Shown here piece after piece: positions 25,981 to 33,418 of a stretch of 64,000 bases of DNA (positions are counted from its first letter, which is position 1; each line of letters opens with the position of its first letter). Under the pieces are notes generated by a model. It ran no database searches and was not told the DNA's origin. It saw only the letters and a list, made by a program, of their open reading frames with translations. The stretch spans positions 103,551-167,550 of the forward strand of contig JAIXOU010000141.1 in assembly GCA_027486585.1 (NCBI GenBank), in the 5' to 3' direction. Source of the stretch: Verrucomicrobiaceae bacterium. Its GTDB lineage: Bacteria > Verrucomicrobiota > Verrucomicrobiia > Verrucomicrobiales > Verrucomicrobiaceae. A program made the position numbers and the translations under genes.

Positions 25981-26838
25981 TCAACCCCATTGGATCCGCT
26001 CACGAAAGCGCTGACAAGTGAGGCCTGTGATACGAGCTTGGATGATGAGACCGTAAAAGGTCATTAAGGCGATGAGAGCGGCGGAGAAAAAGGCCGGCAA
26101 GATAAAGAGGGAAATTCCTTCGATAAACACGGTGATTACTTTGAGGAGAATCAGGACGACGACAGGAACCCAGTATTCAGGAAGACAGCGTTTGATAGCA
26201 GGCAGGACCCGATGGGGCAGTGCGCTGGTTAGCGAATCTGTCATGACGAGGGCGATACAAGCCATGGGAAAATACGCTGCAGAAAGAAAGTAGAGAAGGC
26301 TGCCGATGACGCCATCGGCACCACTTTTGCCCTGAGATAGTGCATACAAAAGGGTGGGTGAGAATGAGACGATCGTGACACCGATTATCTTCATAGCCGG
26401 CCAAAGAGCATCTTCGGCAACGTTGGTAATCACGGGCCAATCGGGCAGCGATTTGTCACCATTCGTGCTGGTTCCGATGATGTCGAGGTAGTAGGCCGCT
26501 AAAAAACCGAAGATACAAAAGAAGGCGATGAGGCCTAGAATCGGTACAATTACGACGAAGGAAAGAGCAATGGTCAGCAATGCGCCTGGAATCAAAATAG
26601 ACCAGCCATGTTTCCGAGTGGGATAGCTTAGCGCGTCTTTCAGGATGGAGATGGTCCACTCGGTGAAAGCCGCTTCAGGGTTGACCTCGATCTCAGGTTC
26701 AGTTTCCTCTTTGGGTTCTTCAACCTTGGCGGGCGCTTCGATGGTTCTTTCAGGCGGAGCTGAAGGCGTTGATTGAACCGCAGGTAGGCTGGGTGGTGGT
26801 GGGATATAGGCCGCAGTCGGTTCGTTGGGTTCACTCAT
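25981..26838 (-). CDS. Multi-pass membrane protein, DUF4013-like
   Basis: A 285-residue protein from ATG 26838; ATG 26877 would add 13 poorly supported residues. A proline/glutamate-rich cytoplasmic N-terminus (residues 1-75, PPPPSLPAVQSTPSAPPER...EEPKEETEPEIE) precedes five or six hydrophobic helices. The pattern GFLAAYYLDIIGTSTNGDKSLPDWP followed by membrane segments resembles DUF4013-type proteins, whose function is unknown. It is convergent with the large c-heme gene (62 bases apart) and divergent from the PEP-CTERM gene. Confidence 0.6.
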   Translation of the reverse strand: MSEPNEPTAAYIPPPPSLPAVQSTPSAPPERTIEAPAKVEEPKEETEPEIEVNPEAAFTEWTISILKDALSYPTRKHGWSILIPGALLTIALSFVVIVPILGLIAFFCIFGFLAAYYLDIIGTSTNGDKSLPDWPVITNVAEDALWPAMKIIGVTIVSFSPTLLYALSQGKSGADGVIGSLLYFLSAAYFPMACIALVMTDSLTSALPHRVLPAIKRCLPEYWVPVVVLILLKVITVFIEGISLFILPAFFSAALIALMTFYGLIIQARITGLTCQRFRERIQWG

Positions 26839-26975
26839 AGGCGTCTGGAGATCATCACACGGGCTCAAGACAGACAATGAGAAATATCGGGGCTGTTTCC
26901 ATGAAGGCAGTGGTGGGTAACTAGATGGATCAATTTTATTGAAATTATAATATGAGTTTACAAATTAAGTTTATT

Positions 26976-26998
26976 ATGGTTAATTAAACTATAACCAT
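26976..26998 (+). promoter_or_regulatory. Inverted repeat touching a start codon
   Basis: ATGGTTA-ATTAAACTA-TAACCAT, perfect 7-bp arms, ends one base before ATG 26999. It sits in a strongly AT-rich leader. It could be an operator or a leader RNA hairpin affecting translation of the PEP-CTERM gene. Confidence 0.45.
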
Positions 26999-28093
26999 AT
27001 GTTTCATATTCAATCCATCACAAAAAAGTCGTCTCTATTGATGACGGTAGGCTTGCTTTGGCCACTGGCTTCGCAGGCTTATTTGGGTAGTTTTGAAGAA
27101 AGCGACGGCTACCGTGTGCCAGGGGTAGGACAGATCAACAATATCCCAAGTGATCCATCGATCGTTGGAGATGCCCAGTTTTATCTGAACAATCTTTCCG
27201 CCAATGGGTTCACAGGCATCGTCGCTCCAGGCACTTATCCAAATACTTTAGGCGATGCACGTCACGGGCCGGATGTGTCCCGTTACAATGCTGGCATGTA
27301 TGGGACGGGCGTGGGTGGCACGGCCATGGATATTGCGGATAACTCAGGTCAATGGCGCGCCATTGCAGGTGGCCGACTCTACGAAGATCGCAATGCGCCT
27401 TTTTATACAGGAGGACAGTTTCAGCGGAACTACATTGCTGCCTACGACTACACTGGCGCACGCACTGGGACTCAAGTGCTGAATCTTTTGGCCTATGATC
27501 GTGACCTGCGGTACTCCTACAAATTGGATTCCCGAGATTTCAAAGGTACGAATCCGATTGCGACGAGTGATATGCGGATCGATTTGACCTTTTGGACCTG
27601 CCCGACAGATGCAGATGATTTGGTGACAGGCATGAATACAGTCGCGATGAGCTTCCGTGACTCGATTGGCCAGGTGCTAGTTGATGTGGGCTATACGGGT
27701 GACAATCTTCTCCAATACCGCATCGGAGGCTCCCTCGTCTGGCAAACAACGGCCATCAGCCTCGGCACCCTAGGATGGTCTGAAATCTCCGTATCCATTA
27801 ATACAGGAGCCAACGACATTAGCTTAGCCGCTCGAGCTTTCAGCGATACGACGGCGATGCTTCAATCATCGGTCAATGTCGTCACGAATCAATCTCTTGG
27901 CTTTGATACAGAAAATGTCACAGACATCGAGTTCTCTGCGACTGACGTGGATGGGTTCAAAAACTTCTTTGATGACTTTGATTTCAATACTTCGCTGGCA
28001 CCTGTGCCAGAACCCGGAAGTGCTGTCATGCTTTTGATCGCAGGCGCGTGTATGATGAAAAGGCGACGGAAAGTCGTTGATTCAATGAGCTGA
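26999..28093 (+). CDS. PEP-CTERM sorting-domain exported protein
   Basis: A 364-residue secreted protein. It has an N-terminal signal (KKSSLLMTVGLLWPLASQA, residues 9-27) and a C-terminal sorting signal from about residue 338: VPEPGSAVMLLIAGACMMKRRRK. This is the PEP motif, a membrane helix and a basic end, the signature recognised by exosortase. The middle is a beta-rich domain with no known catalytic motif (LDSRDFKGTNPIATSDMRIDLTFWTCP). It implies an exosortase elsewhere in the genome. It is convergent with the next gene, only 3 bases apart. Confidence 0.85.
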   Translation: MFHIQSITKKSSLLMTVGLLWPLASQAYLGSFEESDGYRVPGVGQINNIPSDPSIVGDAQFYLNNLSANGFTGIVAPGTYPNTLGDARHGPDVSRYNAGMYGTGVGGTAMDIADNSGQWRAIAGGRLYEDRNAPFYTGGQFQRNYIAAYDYTGARTGTQVLNLLAYDRDLRYSYKLDSRDFKGTNPIATSDMRIDLTFWTCPTDADDLVTGMNTVAMSFRDSIGQVLVDVGYTGDNLLQYRIGGSLVWQTTAISLGTLGWSEISVSINTGANDISLAARAFSDTTAMLQSSVNVVTNQSLGFDTENVTDIEFSATDVDGFKNFFDDFDFNTSLAPVPEPGSAVMLLIAGACMMKRRRKVVDSMS

Positions 28094-28096
28094 ATC

Positions 28097-31000
28097 TCAC
28101 TCTAGTGTGATGCCCTGCCAGTAGGCAAACTCCATGTTCCAACCGTTGGCGTGGGCTTCAAGGTTCAGCGTGATTTCTTGGCCTTCAAACTTGGCTAAAT
28201 CTATTTCCACACTCTTCCAGCGTGGTTTTTCATGATCCACGATCAAGGTCTTGATCTCTTGGCCATTGGCCATGACTTTGAGTTTCCAGTCGCCACGATC
28301 ATCGGCCGCTACGTTGAATTTGAGCTTGGTTTTTCCAGCTTGAATTTTCACTTTCCGCTCCAAGCTTGCCGGCGTCTTTTTATCTGGGAAAGGATGCATC
28401 ATGAGCACATTGGTTTTGCCATGATACTCGGCAAATTTGACAGGGGTCCGTTCGAAGTCCGGGGCACTGACTTTCCAGTCGGGATTCCACAGGCTGACGC
28501 TTTCCCAGTCGATGGCACGCCAATTGGTGCCTTTGGGTTTGGCTGGCTCGCCAGTTTCCACGCCTTTGATAAGCAGATCCTTTTTAGCCTTTGTCAGTGG
28601 GCCCTCTTCAGGCGGCGCTAAGATGTACCAGATCAAATCGCGGAACATGGCATCTGGCAAAGCTCCGAAACCCATCGGCATGAGGCTTTGTTTCGTGTTT
28701 GTCAGTGTCGCGATCTGGTCGCGGGGAACGATCTGTGAAGCTCCACCAGCGCCGAGCAGCTTCACGTGACTCGGCGTGTCTTCAACGACGCGTCCGGCCA
28801 GTGTGCGGCCATCCTTGGTGCTGACCGTGAAGTTTTCATAGCCGTTGCCGATGATTTGGTTGGGATCGATCACGTTGGCTAGGATTGCATCAAGGTTGCT
28901 GCGTCCGCTGCCGATGAGATCAGGTCCTACCTTCTGTCCGCCGCCATGAAATTCATGACAAACCATGCAGGTTCCTGTGAAGATAAGCTTGCCGTTGGCC
29001 AGATCTGGCTCGCCTGTCAAACAAGCCTGCTTCTTTGCTGCGATGAGCGATTTCACATCCTCGGATGAATCCTGCCATGCACCGAGAACCTTGAAGGCAA
29101 GGTCGCGTAGCGCTTTGTCCTTACTCGTCGCCAAAGCACGCCGCACCGGAGCAGGGAAGCCGCTGGCACCGACTTGACCTTCGGCAATCGCCTCCAGCAT
29201 TGCCTTTGTCCAAGTCGTGCGACTGGAAAGTGCTTCAAGAGCAGCGACGCGAATGTTGGCATCCTTTGAAGCTGCCTGTTTGATCAGGGGCACAATGAAA
29301 TCATCGCCTCCGAGATCTGCCGCCGCACGAATCGCCGCTACGCCGAGCGTGGTGGACGTGCTCGGAGCCAGCAATGGCTTCAGACCTTCCTGCACCGCGT
29401 CCGTCTTCACCTTGCGCAAAGATTGCAGCACAGCGATGCGATCCTTCTCCGGTTTCGACGCATCGTTCAATGCACTGATCATCTCTTTCACGGCTGCTTC
29501 ATCTCCCCAAAGCACCGCGAGCGTTTGGGCGTGCTTACGCACGTCCGCATTTGCCGATGAACGCCATTTCGTCAGACTAGCCGAAACATCCTTCACCGGC
29601 TTGATCACGCCGCTTTCCTGGCCTTTGACGAGGCCGTCGAGTGCATGGGCCAGGAGGATCTCATGTGCCGCGATCTTGTCGCAGAACTCGACCGCGAGAT
29701 CGAGGTTCTCGGCTTCGCGCGTATCGCACAAACGGCGCATGGCTTTGTGGGAGAGGACACGGGAGAGGGGTTGGGTGGTTGGGGCAAGATCAGCAAGCCA
29801 ATCGACCCAGTCTGAGCTATGACGGTAAAATTTCAGATTGGTCTCTCTGCGTATGAGGTGGGGCTCTAATGACCTCCAAATGGCAAAACTTAATAATGGA
29901 TCAGGTTCAGATGCTGTTTTCCGGGTAAGATCTGCAAGAGTGAGCTGTCCAGAAAGGAATAGGCTGGGACCCTCAGAATGTTGGGAAACCGTTAATTGGC
30001 CAGAATCGGCAATAATGAGCGCATTCGCTACCGCAAACCTGACAGTCGGCTCGGGATCCTTTGCTAACGCTTCCAATCTGAGTGCCAGATGTTCTCCCAG
30101 TCTCTCGAGTGGATACTGAAAGTCATCTATGCGTTTGATTGGCTGAAATGCTGAGAAATGCAGACCTATAGCGTTCGCTAGCCATGCTCTCATAACGTAA
30201 TCACTCTCATTAACCGCTATCAATTCATCTATGGTAGAAATTTGTCCCAAGCTGACGAGAGTCCACATGGCTTCGCGACGTGCTGCGGTCATGTGCTCTG
30301 ATGCATGATCCTTTTTGATTAACGGAAGAACGGGCGCGTGAGCACTCTTCTCCACCAGCATCCTTCTCGCCATGCGGCGCATCCAGTTGTTGGGATGTTC
30401 CAGGGTCTTCACGAGGTCGGCGGTGGCGAGTTTTTTGAGGTCGAGGTCGGTTTGACTGCGGGTGGGTTTGGATTGGTCGTCTTGGACGACGACGCGCCAG
30501 ATGCGCCCGCGTTCGCGATCCACACCTTCGGGGTTGGCTTTAGCGTTTTGGTAGCAGGGATACTTGTCGCACCAGTCCATGACCCAGAGGAAGCCGTCGG
30601 GACCGGTCTGGGTGCTGACGGGGCGGAACCAGCCGTCATTGGCGCGCAGGAAGTCGCGTCGTGGCTCGCATTTGAAGGTGGCACCAACGGGCGTGAGCAC
30701 TTCTTCGTGGATGGAGTTGTCGTGGATGTTTCCGATGAAGGCGTGACCATGCGTGTCAGCGGGATAACGACCTCCTTGGTAAATTTGAATGCCAGCATAA
30801 GCAGCGCGGAAGTGCTTATGTTTGACGATGCTGGGCAGCAGCTCATACGAATACGGATTTTCAGGTGCACCACCTTGGCGCACGTAGATGCCGCCGGGGG
30901 CCATGTGGAAGAAGTGGTCGATCACGCAGGCGCTCACGAAGAAGTTGCCCGCAGCGTCGTAGTCGCAGCCCCAGGGATTGCTGGTGCCGTCGGCGAAGAC

Positions 31001-31753
31001 TTCGAACTCCCACTTGGCTTCTTTGTCACGGCTCATCGGCCTTGCGCGGCCAATGCCGGCATCAAATTTGAATCCCTCGCTCTCGGGCTGACCGGGGCGG
31101 CGGACTTTGCTGTTGGTGAAGACGCCGTGGGTCATATAAAGCCAGCCATCAGGGCCCCAAGTGAAGCTGTTCACGAGTTCGTGGGTGTCTTCGCGGCCGA
31201 ATCCGGTCAAACAGACTCGCCAGGCATCCGGTTTGTCGTCGCCATTGTCATCGCGGAAGTGGAGCAGGTGCGGCTGCTGTCCGATGTAGATGCCGTTGTC
31301 TCCGCAAAGAATGGCGGAGGCGAGATTGAGACCTTCGACGAAAACGGTGCGCTTGTCAGCTTCGCCGTTGTTATCGGTGTCTTCGAGAATGATGACGCGG
31401 TCGCGAGGGATCTTGTCGCCGTTTTTGGGCAGCGGATGGTATTGATCATCCTTGGCTTCACCGCCAAAAGGCGCAGGCAATTCAGAACCTTCGGGGTATT
31501 CATAAGCCTCTACGACCCACAAGCGCCCACGATGATCCCAAGTCATGGCGACGGGATTCTGCACCATGGGCTCATGCGCAAAGCAGCGGACCTCGTAGCC
31601 CTCCGGCACACTCATTTTTGCGCGGGCTTCTTCCGGCGTGGGGCAGATCGAAGAGGCTGGCGCCCGCTCGCCTTCGATCTCTTTTCCTGCGGAATGGAGA
31701 GAGGATGAAAAAGCTACTGTGATTAGCAGGCTGAAAACGATTCGGTGTGTCAT
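28097..31753 (-). CDS. Membrane-bound dehydrogenase-type HEAT/c-heme protein
   Basis: A 1,218-residue secreted protein with signal peptide (residues 1-22, RIVFSLLITVAFSSSLHSAG). The N-terminal beta-propeller of the 'putative membrane-bound dehydrogenase' family spans about residues 45-420 (MSVPEGYEVRCFAHEPMVQNPVAMTWDHRGRLWVVEAYEYP). HEAT-type helical repeats (about 440-900) follow, then a heme domain with the single c-heme motif CMVCH (about residue 925) and a typical VDPNQIIGNGYENFTVSTKDGRTLAGRV end. A C-terminal beta domain (about 1090-1218) resembles a carbohydrate-binding sandwich. It is thought to oxidise sugars or alcohols in the periplasm. The part coded by about 29800-30330 is more AT-rich than its flanks. 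Confidence 0.9.
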   Translation of the reverse strand: MTHRIVFSLLITVAFSSSLHSAGKEIEGERAPASSICPTPEEARAKMSVPEGYEVRCFAHEPMVQNPVAMTWDHRGRLWVVEAYEYPEGSELPAPFGGEAKDDQYHPLPKNGDKIPRDRVIILEDTDNNGEADKRTVFVEGLNLASAILCGDNGIYIGQQPHLLHFRDDNGDDKPDAWRVCLTGFGREDTHELVNSFTWGPDGWLYMTHGVFTNSKVRRPGQPESEGFKFDAGIGRARPMSRDKEAKWEFEVFADGTSNPWGCDYDAAGNFFVSACVIDHFFHMAPGGIYVRQGGAPENPYSYELLPSIVKHKHFRAAYAGIQIYQGGRYPADTHGHAFIGNIHDNSIHEEVLTPVGATFKCEPRRDFLRANDGWFRPVSTQTGPDGFLWVMDWCDKYPCYQNAKANPEGVDRERGRIWRVVVQDDQSKPTRSQTDLDLKKLATADLVKTLEHPNNWMRRMARRMLVEKSAHAPVLPLIKKDHASEHMTAARREAMWTLVSLGQISTIDELIAVNESDYVMRAWLANAIGLHFSAFQPIKRIDDFQYPLERLGEHLALRLEALAKDPEPTVRFAVANALIIADSGQLTVSQHSEGPSLFLSGQLTLADLTRKTASEPDPLLSFAIWRSLEPHLIRRETNLKFYRHSSDWVDWLADLAPTTQPLSRVLSHKAMRRLCDTREAENLDLAVEFCDKIAAHEILLAHALDGLVKGQESGVIKPVKDVSASLTKWRSSANADVRKHAQTLAVLWGDEAAVKEMISALNDASKPEKDRIAVLQSLRKVKTDAVQEGLKPLLAPSTSTTLGVAAIRAAADLGGDDFIVPLIKQAASKDANIRVAALEALSSRTTWTKAMLEAIAEGQVGASGFPAPVRRALATSKDKALRDLAFKVLGAWQDSSEDVKSLIAAKKQACLTGEPDLANGKLIFTGTCMVCHEFHGGGQKVGPDLIGSGRSNLDAILANVIDPNQIIGNGYENFTVSTKDGRTLAGRVVEDTPSHVKLLGAGGASQIVPRDQIATLTNTKQSLMPMGFGALPDAMFRDLIWYILAPPEEGPLTKAKKDLLIKGVETGEPAKPKGTNWRAIDWESVSLWNPDWKVSAPDFERTPVKFAEYHGKTNVLMMHPFPDKKTPASLERKVKIQAGKTKLKFNVAADDRGDWKLKVMANGQEIKTLIVDHEKPRWKSVEIDLAKFEGQEITLNLEAHANGWNMEFAYWQGITLE

Positions 31754-31837
31754 TTGTGTCCAGATAGTACAGTGTTTGGTGATTTAACTAACAGACATAT
31801 TTTAAGCTGAATCGGCCCTCGACAGATTCGCAGACAT

Positions 31838-31872
31838 AAAAAACCCTGCCGTGATCAGATCAGGCAGGGTTT
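31838..31872 (-). terminator. Rho-independent terminator after the lipoprotein gene
   Basis: On the minus strand, AAACCCTGCC pairs with GGCAGGGTTT around a 12-base loop, followed by a run of T. It starts 20 bases after the stop of the 31893-32690 gene. Confidence 0.85.
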
Positions 31873-31892
31873 GTAAAAAATAAAGTCAGGGA

Positions 31893-32690
31893 CTACTGTG
31901 GCGGAACGCGGAAGAGCTTGCCAGTATAGGGGCATTTCACTTCCATGCCTGTTGGCAGGCCCGTGACATCGACCAATTGATGCTTAGCAGCAAAGGGACT
32001 ATTCACAAAACCAGCACGACCGGGAATGGAAGAACCATACGGGAGATCTGCAGCTGGAGTTGATGCCGGTGGTGGCGTTGGCGCAGGCGTTGGCTCGAGT
32101 TTAGGCTCAGGCGTTGGCTTGGTCATGGCTGCGACGTTGCTATTGACTTCAGGGGCTGGAGTCGAACGTGGTTCTGGGCGTGATTGCGGTTCAGGAGTCC
32201 TCGGAGTCACACGTGGCGTGCTATTTACCTGTGGTTTAGGTGTGCTGGCGACGCTAGTAGCAGATCTGGCAGCTCCACCAGGAACAATGAAGGGCTTCTG
32301 TGTGTACGGGCAAACAACGCGTGAGCCGCTGCTCATGCCACGGACATCGACTAGGCGTCCTGGAGTGGTGTAAGGGCTGCGGACATAACCTGGAAGATCA
32401 GATACAGCTTTGGCAATGGGTAGATCATTCCCAAGCTGTGAAGGTGGTGGCGTATCGAGACGGCGCTGCGCAGTGACGGCTTGAACAGGAGTGCTGCTAC
32501 GACGACCTGTCACCATTTGATTGGAGGACGAGCGTGTCAGCGGCGCGCCGCTGTTATTCATGTAATAAGTGATCAAGCCACGTGAGCGGATTTCATTCCA
32601 AGCTTCCCGTGGGGGTGCCTGGCATGAAACAGCAACGAAGGCGGTGAGGCCGATGAGTGACAAACGGAGGGTCGTTGGTGAGGGTGTCAT
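31893..32690 (-). CDS. Lipoprotein with two repeated CPYT-type motifs
   Basis: A 265-residue protein with a lipobox signal ([12 protein letters not shown], cysteine at residue 23). Two copies of a short domain occur: [37 protein letters not shown] (about residues 98-134) and [37 protein letters not shown] (about 226-262). They are joined by a proline/threonine-rich spacer. The repeated motif includes one cysteine per copy, with no known function. It is followed by its own terminator, so it is a single-gene unit. Confidence 0.8.
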   Translation of the reverse strand: MTPSPTTLRLSLIGLTAFVAVSCQAPPREAWNEIRSRGLITYYMNNSGAPLTRSSSNQMVTGRRSSTPVQAVTAQRRLDTPPPSQLGNDLPIAKAVSDLPGYVRSPYTTPGRLVDVRGMSSGSRVVCPYTQKPFIVPGGAARSATSVASTPKPQVNSTPRVTPRTPEPQSRPEPRSTPAPEVNSNVAAMTKPTPEPKLEPTPAPTPPPASTPAADLPYGSSIPGRAGFVNSPFAAKHQLVDVTGLPTGMEVKCPYTGKLFRVPPQ

Positions 32691-32853
32691 GACTTGAGCG
32701 AGGTTTTTTTTAATATTCGCATTCCCATTTTAGTGAACTTTTTTGTTTTTGCAACAACAATGAGTTCAGGATCTAGAATAACTGCTTTATTATTCACTTT
32801 AATTAGATTTATCATAGCTTGGCGATTCTGATTTTTTAGTCCATGAAAGAGGC

Positions 32854-33294
32854 ATGCAATGGAAAGTCATCACTGTCGGCAAGCCTGCACTTCCTTGGGC
32901 CAAAGCGGCTCTGGAAGATTATTTATACCGTCTGAAACGAGTCACTCGCATTGAGCATGTTGTGATTCGAGAAGGAGTCCGAGATCAGGTGGAAGCTCAG
33001 CTGTTGAATGCGAGTGAAGGAAGTCTGCGAATCATTCTGGATGAACGCGGAAAGGCTCGTCGAAGTTTGGAATTAGCGCAATGGATCGAGCAACACGATT
33101 TGCGTGGAACCAAGCGTGCCAGTCTCATCATTGGCGGAGCAGATGGTCATTCGGCAAAGTTTCGTGAACAGGCCGATGAATGTTGGACCTTATCTAGCTA
33201 TACCCTTCAGCATGAGATTGCTCTGGTCGTGCTGACGGAGCAAATTTACCGCGCTTACACGATCATGAGAAAGGAGCCTTATCATCGAGAATGA
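32854..33294 (+). CDS. rlmH: 23S rRNA pseudouridine-1915 N3-methyltransferase
   Basis: A 146-residue SPOUT methyltransferase. Diagnostic features are the opening WKVITVGKPALPW, the SAM-binding knot region LIIGGADGHS (about residues 90-99), WTLSSYTLQHEIALVVLTEQIYRAYTI and the C-terminal YHRE needed for activity. It methylates pseudouridine 1915 of 23S rRNA in the 70S ribosome. The length is close to that of known RlmH (about 155). It is preceded by an AT-rich stretch of about 160 bases that probably includes its promoter. Usually a housekeeping gene. Confidence 0.95.
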   Translation: MQWKVITVGKPALPWAKAALEDYLYRLKRVTRIEHVVIREGVRDQVEAQLLNASEGSLRIILDERGKARRSLELAQWIEQHDLRGTKRASLIIGGADGHSAKFREQADECWTLSSYTLQHEIALVVLTEQIYRAYTIMRKEPYHRE

Positions 33295-33418
33295 AGGTAA
33301 AATCAGCAGATTCGATTTTTCATAAAATGAGACTCAAATCTGTGGGCTTTCTCCTTGTTGAGAGGTTAAGGTTGCTTTATATTTAAAAAAAATCTACTTT
33401 TGGCCCACTCGGTCTCTC

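Noticed and set aside
30338..31708. A 456-codon open frame antisense to the large c-heme gene
   Set aside because: Lies wholly inside a well-supported gene. Its protein is a low-complexity V/G/D-rich shadow with no domain; caused by codon bias of the real frame.
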